Shown: positions 5,956 through 11,301 of the stretch, one piece after another
Layout: every line of letters begins with the position of its first letter
Position numbering within the stretch: position 1 is the first letter of the stretch
From: an uncultured Hymenobacter sp.
GTDB taxonomy: Bacteria > Bacteroidota > Bacteroidia > Cytophagales > Hymenobacteraceae
Direction: 5' to 3'
Assembly (NCBI GenBank): GCA_937871705.1
Contig: CALMOO010000331.1
Span: 3,544 to 14,844, forward strand
Length of the DNA stretch: 11,301 nt
Position numbers and translations under genes: made by a program
The notes under the pieces: generated by a model
Database searches by the model: none
Seen by the model: only the letters and a program-made list of their open reading frames with translations
Told to the model about the DNA's origin: nothing

Positions 5956-8610
5956 ATGAAGAAGTATCTTCTCCTGCTGCTAGCAGTGGTTTTCGCGCAG
6001 CCTATAGCTGCCCAGCAGCGCTACGAGCTTAACTCGGGCTGGAAGGGACGGGCTATCGCGCAGGTAAAAGCTGACGGACCCAGCCTTTCGACTCCCTCCT
6101 ACCCCCTCGCCGGCTGGGCACCCGCTGTGGTGCCCGGCACGGTGCTGACTACCCAGCTCGAAAACCACCAGATTCCCGACCCTTTCTTCGGGATGAACAA
6201 CCAGCGGATACCCGACATCTACAAAATCGGCCGCGACTACTACACCTACTGGTTTGTCAAGGATTTTCGGGAGGCGCCGGCTAGCTCCGGCGGCCAGGTG
6301 TGGCTGCAATTTAGGGGCGTAAACTACAGCTGCGACGTGTTCCTGAACGGGCGGAAACTCAACCAGAAAACGCACCACGGCATGTTTCTGCGGCAGGCCT
6401 ACAATATCACGCCCTACCTCGCCAAGAATGGCAACAACCGCCTGGCCGTGGTGGTGTACCCGCCCGACCAAGTGGGCAACCCCAACGGCGGCCAGGGTGG
6501 CGATGGCACCATTGCGAGGGGGGTAGGGCTCCAGTACGTGGCCGGCTGGGACTGGATTCGGCCCATCCGGGACCGGAATACGGGCATTTGGGACAAGGTG
6601 ACGATTGAGAAAACCAAGCAGATTAACCTCAAAAACCCGCACGTAGTCACCCGCGTGCCCGGCGTGCGCCGGCCCAGCGGCCCCCAGCAGCCCGCTAGCC
6701 TCGACGTGACGGCCGAGTTGGAAAACCCGACGGCCCAAGCAGTGGCCGGCGTGCTGCAATACACCATTGCCGGCCAGCGAGTAACGCAGCCTGTGAGCGT
6801 GCCGGCCCACACCACCCGGCAGGTTGGCCTACCCCGGCTAGCCCTGCAGCACCCCCGGCTGTGGTGGCCGAATGGCTACGGCCCACAGAACCTATACCAG
6901 CTGAAGATGCAGTTTCTGGTCGGTGGCAAAACCGTGTCGGATGAGGAAAACGTGGAAGTAGGCGTGCGGGAAGTCCAGACCGAATGGAACCCCAAAACGC
7001 TAAGCAAGCAAGTGCTGGTTAATGGTCAGAAAATCTTTATCAAGGGCGGCAACTGGATTATTTCGGATGCGATGCTCCGCTTCACCGCCGCGCGCTACGA
7101 CGCCGAAATCCGGTTTCACCGCGACATGAACCTGAATCTCATCCGGGTGTGGGGCGGGGCGCTGGTCGAGCGGCCCGAGTTTTACCAGGCCTGCGACAAG
7201 TACGGCCTGCTCGTGATGCAAGACTTCTGGATGTCGGGCGACGCGAACGGTCGCTGGGAAGACCCCATGAAGCTCGACGACCAGTGGAAGCGCCGCCAGT
7301 ACCCCGACGACCACCGCCTGTTCATCAACTCGGCCGCCGACCAGATAAAGCTGGTGCGCAACTACGCCTCGCTAGCCATGTGGTGCGGCGGCAACGAAAT
7401 CACGCCGCCCAAAGACATCCTCACGGCCCTGCAAGATTCGCTGCTGCCCCGCCTCGATGGCACCCGCTGGTTTATTCCCTACTCCAACTCCGATAGCATG
7501 TCGACCAACACCCAGGGCGGCAACGGCGACGGGCCTTACGGCATTCAGCCAATTGCCAGCTTTTGGGGCCACCAAACCTACCCCTTCAACTCGGAAGTGG
7601 GTTCGGTAGGCACCGGCGACTACGAGTCGCTGGAGCGTTTCCTACCCCCTGCCAACCTGGTAGCCCCGCAGTACCTGGGCGCCACGAGCAAGCCTACCGA
7701 GCGCGTCGACTCGGTGTGGAATTACCACACCTACATCAGCTACGAAAACTACCTGCTGCCCTACGGCGCGCCCAAGGATTTGCGCGACTTCGGCCTGAAA
7801 GCGCAGCTGGTGAATTACGACCAGTACCGCGCGCTCATGGAAGGCTTCAGCGCCCACATGTGGGAATGGTACACGGGCAGCATTATCTGGAAAACCCAAA
7901 ACCCCTGGACGGCCCTGCGCGGCCAGATGTACGACTACTACCTCGACCCTAACGCCTGCCTCTACGGCTTACGCACCGGCAGCGAGCCGCTGCACGTGAT
8001 GTACAACCCCGTCGATAGCATGGTGATGATTACCAACAACACGTTTGAGGTGAAGCGGGATATGATGCTGGTGGTGGATGCCTACGACATGGCCGGCAAG
8101 AAAACCGGCATCACGCAGGTAATAACGGAAATCAACCCGTCCGTCTCCAAAAAATACCTCCCCATTAGTGGGGTAGTGAAGCGGCTAGCAAAGGACCGCG
8201 GCCTGTTCCTGTCGCTGCAGCTACTGGGCCTCGATAAGCACGTTATCAGCAACAACTTCTACTGGCTGCCCGACGCCAAAGGCGAGTACTCCGGCCTCAA
8301 AAGCATGGTCAAAGCTACCCTGGCCGTAGAAGCCAAACGAATCGCCAAAGGCCAAATAGCGGTGACCTTGACCAACCCGACCCAGGCACCGGTAGCCTTT
8401 TTCAACCGTCTGTCCCTGGTAAATCCTAAGACGCAGAAGCGCATCCTACCCGTGTTCTACAGCGACAACTACGTGTCGGTGCTGCCGGGCGAGCGCAAAA
8501 CGGTGGTGCTCGACTACTCGCCCACAACTGATGTCACCGCCCCGCTCGTGTCGGTAGAAGGCTGGAATGTGGTCCGGCAGCTGCTACCCGTAGCTGGCGG
8601 CACCGACTAA
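5956..8610 (+). CDS. GH2 beta-mannosidase-type enzyme, close to endo-beta-mannosidase / exo-glucosaminidase branch, exported
   Basis: The 884-residue product starts at ATG 5956 with a Sec signal (MKKYLLLLLAVVFAQPIAA, cut near residue 19; no lipobox Cys). A GH2 sugar-binding jelly roll follows (about 40-220; GVNYSCDVFLNG, HHGMFLR), then an Ig-like domain (225-340), the catalytic TIM barrel (340-640) and C-terminal beta domains (680-884). The acid/base is Glu481 in WCGGNE (codon 7396); the nucleophile is Glu547 in NSEVGSVG (codon 7594), 66 residues later. RVWGGALVE (397-405) and DFWMSGDANG (423-432) fit this branch. The FNSEVGSVG context recalls plant mannosylglycoprotein endo-beta-mannosidase and bacterial CsxA-type exo-beta-glucosaminidases more than E. 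coli LacZ. In this locus it should cut Man-beta-1,4-GlcNAc of the N-glycan core; exo versus endo action is unresolved. It follows ROK by 63 bp and is convergent with the second GH92. Confidence 0.9.
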   Translation: MKKYLLLLLAVVFAQPIAAQQRYELNSGWKGRAIAQVKADGPSLSTPSYPLAGWAPAVVPGTVLTTQLENHQIPDPFFGMNNQRIPDIYKIGRDYYTYWFVKDFREAPASSGGQVWLQFRGVNYSCDVFLNGRKLNQKTHHGMFLRQAYNITPYLAKNGNNRLAVVVYPPDQVGNPNGGQGGDGTIARGVGLQYVAGWDWIRPIRDRNTGIWDKVTIEKTKQINLKNPHVVTRVPGVRRPSGPQQPASLDVTAELENPTAQAVAGVLQYTIAGQRVTQPVSVPAHTTRQVGLPRLALQHPRLWWPNGYGPQNLYQLKMQFLVGGKTVSDEENVEVGVREVQTEWNPKTLSKQVLVNGQKIFIKGGNWIISDAMLRFTAARYDAEIRFHRDMNLNLIRVWGGALVERPEFYQACDKYGLLVMQDFWMSGDANGRWEDPMKLDDQWKRRQYPDDHRLFINSAADQIKLVRNYASLAMWCGGNEITPPKDILTALQDSLLPRLDGTRWFIPYSNSDSMSTNTQGGNGDGPYGIQPIASFWGHQTYPFNSEVGSVGTGDYESLERFLPPANLVAPQYLGATSKPTERVDSVWNYHTYISYENYLLPYGAPKDLRDFGLKAQLVNYDQYRALMEGFSAHMWEWYTGSIIWKTQNPWTALRGQMYDYYLDPNACLYGLRTGSEPLHVMYNPVDSMVMITNNTFEVKRDMMLVVDAYDMAGKKTGITQVITEINPSVSKKYLPISGVVKRLAKDRGLFLSLQLLGLDKHVISNNFYWLPDAKGEYSGLKSMVKATLAVEAKRIAKGQIAVTLTNPTQAPVAFFNRLSLVNPKTQKRILPVFYSDNYVSVLPGERKTVVLDYSPTTDVTAPLVSVEGWNVVRQLLPVAGGTD

Positions 8611-8718
8611 CTTCCTACGCTTGCCGAGTGCTACCCGGCCGCTCCTGGTCTAGGCCTTGCTGGTAGCTGCTGCCGTTTCTGCTGCTTTTTTACATGGCTT
8701 TTATCAATCACTTAGATG
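8611..8718. other. Convergent intergenic region, no clear terminator
   Basis: The 108 bp lie between the facing ends of the GH2 gene (plus strand) and the second GH92 gene (minus strand). There is a T6 run at about 8685-8691 after gctgctgc-rich sequence, but I find no convincing GC-rich stem directly before it on either strand. A bidirectional terminator would be expected here from the gene order, yet none is plainly visible. Confidence 0.5.
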
Positions 8719-11094
8719 CTACTGCGCTGAGGGTGGCGGAGTCTTGGTGCCCCAGGTTTTGTTGGGCTGGCTACCCATCGTGAACACCAGCCTACCCCCC
8801 TGCATCAGCTCATCACGGTAGAGCCAGCAATTGGCGAGCGGCTTGCCGTTTAGCTCGGCGGCCTGCACATACACGTTTTCTTTGGAGGTGTTTTTGGCCT
8901 CAATTATCAGCTTTTTCTGATTGCCCAGTTGGATGGTGGCTTTACTGAACATGGGGCTGCCTAGCTCGACGATGGGCCGGGCGTCGGTGAAGCCCTTCAC
9001 GTCGAACAAGCCCAGGGCAGTAATGACATACCACGAGCCTAGCTGGCCCTGGTCCTCGTCTTGCCCGTAGCCATAGCCGTGAATGGGCTCGGTGCCGTAA
9101 AATTCGTCGCAAATCTGGCGGGTCCATTTCTGCGTGAGCCAGGGCTGCCCCGAGAAGTTGAACAGCCAGCTGATGTGCAGGCAAGGCTGGTTGCCGTGGT
9201 TGTAAATGGCTTTGATGCCGGCGAAGGCGTCTATCTCTTTGCCGCCGCCAAAGCCCGTTTTGGCCGAAGCGGTGAAGATGCTATCGAGGCGGTTGTTGAA
9301 CTTGTCGCGGCCCAGCGCCGCAATAAGCCCAGCGGGGTTTTGCGGCACGTAGAACGTGTACTGCATGGCATTGCCCTCCTGGTAGCCGCGCCACGGCTCA
9401 AAGGGATTGAAGTTGCCCACAAACGTGCCATCGGCCAGCTTGGGCTGCATAAGCTTGTTCTGCGGGTTCAGGATGGCTTTCCAGCCGTTAGAGAGCTTAA
9501 TAAGCTGCTCATAATCGGCCTTTTTGCCCAAGGACTTCGCCATCTGAGCGGCGGCGAAGGCGCTGTAGCTATACTCTAGGGTGTGCGAATTAGCGAAATA
9601 CGCGCCCGTGGAATCCGTCTTATACCACTCGCCTTGGTCCTGCTTGTAGTTCTCCTTGAAGGGCACGTAGCCGTACTGGGTGAAGGCTTTCACATCCATC
9701 TTGCCCGAGCCAAAGGCGCGGTGGCGGTAGTTCAACTCGTTGGCGCGGACAGCTTGATAGGCCAGGTTCACGTCGTAGTTGCGGATGCCCACCTGGTACG
9801 CGCCCGCCACGGCTAGCCCCACAAAATTGGTCCCTACCCCCGATACGTACTCGCTATTAGCCAAGCCGTCGCCAAACCAGCCTTTGTCGCGGTACACTTG
9901 CAGCTGGGTGTTCACGTAGTTGCCATACCACTCGGGGTACGACAACGCCCAGAGCTGCGTCAAATTCCAGTAGCCGCCCCAGATGGCGTCGGTGTTTAGA
10001 AACTCGGGCTTGGGGCCGGGACCACTGGCTACCAATTTGCCCACCTGGCCGCCGTGGCGGGGGTAGGCGCCGTTCACGTCGCTGGCAATGCCGCGCCCCA
10101 GCAGGGCATGAAACAGGCCCGTGTAAAACTTAGTCTTGTTCTGCACGTCGGGGCCTTCCACCGTGATTTTGCCTAGCTCGCGCTGCCAGGTGGCTTGCGC
10201 GGCGGCGCGGGCCTGGTCGAAGGTGAGGCTGCGGGCCTCGGCCAGCAGGTTGGCCTTGGCGTTGGCGATGGAGGTGTACGAGAGGCCTACTTTTAGCTCA
10301 ATCTTTTCCTGTGCGGTGGTTTGGTAGTCGAGATACAGCCCAGCGCCCTTGCCGGTGGCCGAGTTCTGCTTTTCTTGAATTCCTGCCGCCGTGAAGGCGC
10401 CTACGCTAGCCGGCGCTTTGCTGATTTCCCCAAAGAAGTACATGTTCACCTTGCCCTCGGGGTCGTAGGTGTGCACGTACTTGGGGTAGGTACTTACGAA
10501 GCCTTCCACGTGCGTGGCGTCCACCATCCGAATGCTGGCATCGGTCACTTGGTCGCTCTCGCCCTGCTTGTTGCCGATGTCGAGGATGATATGCGCGTGG
10601 TCGTTTTTGGGGAAAGTATAGCGGTGAAAGCCCACCCGCTTGGTAGCAGTCAGCTCGGCCGTGATGCCGTAGTCGTCGAGTAGCACGCGGTAGTAGCCCG
10701 GCTCGGCCACTTGGTTTTTGCGGTCGAAGTGCGAGCGGTAGCCGGTGGCGGGGCCGTCGAGGTCGCCGGGCTTCACGCGCAGCTCGCCCGTGGTAGGCAT
10801 GAAGCTCACGCCGCCCACCTGCCACTCGTGAAAGTGCACAAACCCTTCGATAGAATTCTGGCGGGTGTCGTAGCCCACAGCTTCCCAGCCCGAGGGGTTG
10901 CCGTAGTGGCCGTTGGTGGAGGGCGCCAGCTTGGCCATGCCGTAGGGCACGGCTGCCGGAGTGTAGAAAAACCAGCGGCTGTGCGCCGTACCGATGTTGG
11001 GGTTTACGTACTGGAGCACACTTTGCGCCCTACCCCCCTCCGCTGCCAACAGCAGCGCCAGGGACAATGCGCCGGCAGTGAAAGTCAGTTTCAT
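8719..11094 (-). CDS. GH92 alpha-mannosidase, complete, lacking the alpha-1,2 His-Glu motif, exported
   Basis: The 791-residue product starts at the ATG complementary to 11092-11094. It has a Sec signal (MKLTFTAGALSLALLLAAEGGRA, cut near residue 23) followed at once by the typical GH92 start QYVNPNIGTAHSRW (28-41). The catalytic acid is Glu573 in YQEGNAMQY and the base pair Asp679/Asp681 in GQDEDQGQ; HGNQP (633-637), SGQPW (648-652) and C-terminal QPNKTWG (776-782) are also family hallmarks. Between acid and HGNQP it is six residues shorter than the GH92 at the left edge and has KEIDAFAGIKAI where that enzyme has GGTIHEIREM, so the His-Glu pair tied to alpha-1,2 cleavage is missing. A different linkage (such as alpha-1,3 or another) is likely but not determined. 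It is transcribed alone within the window, opposite to the other genes; the stop is TAG at 8719-8721. Confidence 0.95.
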   Translation of the reverse strand: MKLTFTAGALSLALLLAAEGGRAQSVLQYVNPNIGTAHSRWFFYTPAAVPYGMAKLAPSTNGHYGNPSGWEAVGYDTRQNSIEGFVHFHEWQVGGVSFMPTTGELRVKPGDLDGPATGYRSHFDRKNQVAEPGYYRVLLDDYGITAELTATKRVGFHRYTFPKNDHAHIILDIGNKQGESDQVTDASIRMVDATHVEGFVSTYPKYVHTYDPEGKVNMYFFGEISKAPASVGAFTAAGIQEKQNSATGKGAGLYLDYQTTAQEKIELKVGLSYTSIANAKANLLAEARSLTFDQARAAAQATWQRELGKITVEGPDVQNKTKFYTGLFHALLGRGIASDVNGAYPRHGGQVGKLVASGPGPKPEFLNTDAIWGGYWNLTQLWALSYPEWYGNYVNTQLQVYRDKGWFGDGLANSEYVSGVGTNFVGLAVAGAYQVGIRNYDVNLAYQAVRANELNYRHRAFGSGKMDVKAFTQYGYVPFKENYKQDQGEWYKTDSTGAYFANSHTLEYSYSAFAAAQMAKSLGKKADYEQLIKLSNGWKAILNPQNKLMQPKLADGTFVGNFNPFEPWRGYQEGNAMQYTFYVPQNPAGLIAALGRDKFNNRLDSIFTASAKTGFGGGKEIDAFAGIKAIYNHGNQPCLHISWLFNFSGQPWLTQKWTRQICDEFYGTEPIHGYGYGQDEDQGQLGSWYVITALGLFDVKGFTDARPIVELGSPMFSKATIQLGNQKKLIIEAKNTSKENVYVQAAELNGKPLANCWLYRDELMQGGRLVFTMGSQPNKTWGTKTPPPSAQ

Positions 11095-11119
11095 ACAAGA
11101 ATTTTAAAGAATAGGAAGC

Positions 11120-11136
11120 GCGGGCGAAATGCCCGC
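11120..11136 (-). other. GC hairpin in the leader of the minus-strand GH92 gene
   Basis: gcgggc (11120-11125) and gcccgc (11131-11136) form a 6-bp all-GC stem around gaaat. It lies 25 to 41 bases before the GH92 start codon (ATG at 11094). On the minus strand it is followed by an A/T-rich stretch up to the start codon. It could affect transcription or translation of the GH92, or mark the end of an upstream transcript; no T-run is adjacent. Confidence 0.45.
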
Positions 11137-11173
11137 ACCCGGCCCCACCAGCCAGGCGCGGGCGCGGCGAACC

Positions 11174-11197
11174 AGGCTGCACCCCACCGTGCAGCTT
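11174..11197. other. Second hairpin upstream of the minus-strand GH92 gene
   Basis: gctgcac (11176-11182) pairs with gtgcagc (11189-11195) around cccacc; a G-T wobble and an A-T pair extend it to 11174-11197. It stands about 80-100 bp upstream of the GH92 start and about 40 bp after a possible minus-strand stop at 11234-11236. It might be a terminator of a gene off the right edge, but no T-run follows on either strand. Confidence 0.4.
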
Positions 11198-11301
11198 AGC
11201 TACCTCCGCATTAGCCAGCAGATACTCGTGACGCTACAGAAGCTTACGCGCTTGCAGGTCGGCCATTATCTCGAACATCATTACCCCACTCATTTCGGTC
11301 G
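11198..11301. other. Right-edge stretch, no supportable gene
   Basis: Two open readings exist and neither is recognisable. On the minus strand, 21 codons run in from the edge to a TAG at 11234-11236, with product ending MFEIMADLQARKLL. On the plus strand a frame is open from about 11189 to the edge (reading ..LVTLQKLTRLQVGHYL..) without an ATG. Third-base GC content is similar in both. One may be the end or start of a gene beyond the window. Confidence 0.3.

Noticed and set aside
5980..6810. Minus-strand open frame of 276 codons inside the GH2 gene
   Set aside because: It is a shadow of a well-conserved GH2 coding region and has no family motif.
10711..11199. Plus-strand open frame of 162 codons opposite the start of GH92
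   Set aside because: It is antisense to the conserved N-terminus of the GH92, with no recognisable domain; a by-product of high GC.
1..11301. tRNA, rRNA, riboswitch or CRISPR array
   Set aside because: Nothing matching the conserved cores of these was seen; the gaps between genes are short and hold only the repeats and hairpins listed.

Overview
The window looks like a piece of a GC-rich (roughly 60% GC) Bacteroidota chromosome, most likely Hymenobacter or a close relative. This rests on the gene content (two GH92 enzymes beside GH125, GH2 and a cytoplasmic ROK kinase), the lack of Shine-Dalgarno-like sites before the genes, and intergenic repeats of a type I associate from memory with Hymenobacter. 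The genus is an inference; the phylum is fairly safe.

Layout: six genes read rightwards and one reads leftwards. From the left edge: the C-terminal part of a GH92 alpha-mannosidase (1-1444); a spacer with a perfect 36-bp inverted repeat; a GH125 exo-alpha-1,6-mannosidase (1595-3013); a 244-bp spacer with a GC-rich imperfect inverted repeat; an aspartylglucosaminidase (3258-4280); a CutC-family protein overlapping it by one base (4280-4996); a ROK-family sugar kinase 11 bp later (5008-5892); and a large GH2 beta-mannosidase-type enzyme (5956-8610). A complete second GH92 (8719-11094) lies on the opposite strand and converges on the GH2 gene. The last 207 bp hold two hairpins and no gene I can support.

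Together the genes form a catabolic cassette for the core of N-linked glycans. The GH92 enzymes would trim alpha-mannose branches, GH125 the alpha-1,6-linked mannose, GH2 the Man-beta-1,4-GlcNAc bond, and the aspartylglucosaminidase the final GlcNAc-Asn bond. The ROK kinase would phosphorylate a released sugar in the cytoplasm. The complete glycosidases and the amidase carry export signals (Sec for GH2 and the second GH92, Tat-like for GH125 and the amidase). CutC and ROK have none. No SusC/SusD pair, regulator, or endo- or exo-beta-GlcNAcase is present; such genes, if they exist, lie outside.

Points most worth a second look: CutC, a family of uncertain function, embedded between the amidase and the kinase; the two GH92 enzymes differing at the motif linked to alpha-1,2 specificity; the GH2 enzyme resembling plant endo-beta-mannosidase; a ROK protein without the usual zinc motif; the near-perfect palindromic repeat; and two over-represented short words, GCTAGC and CTACCCCC. 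I did not find a wholly unknown system. The best candidate for new biology is the CutC gene in this context.
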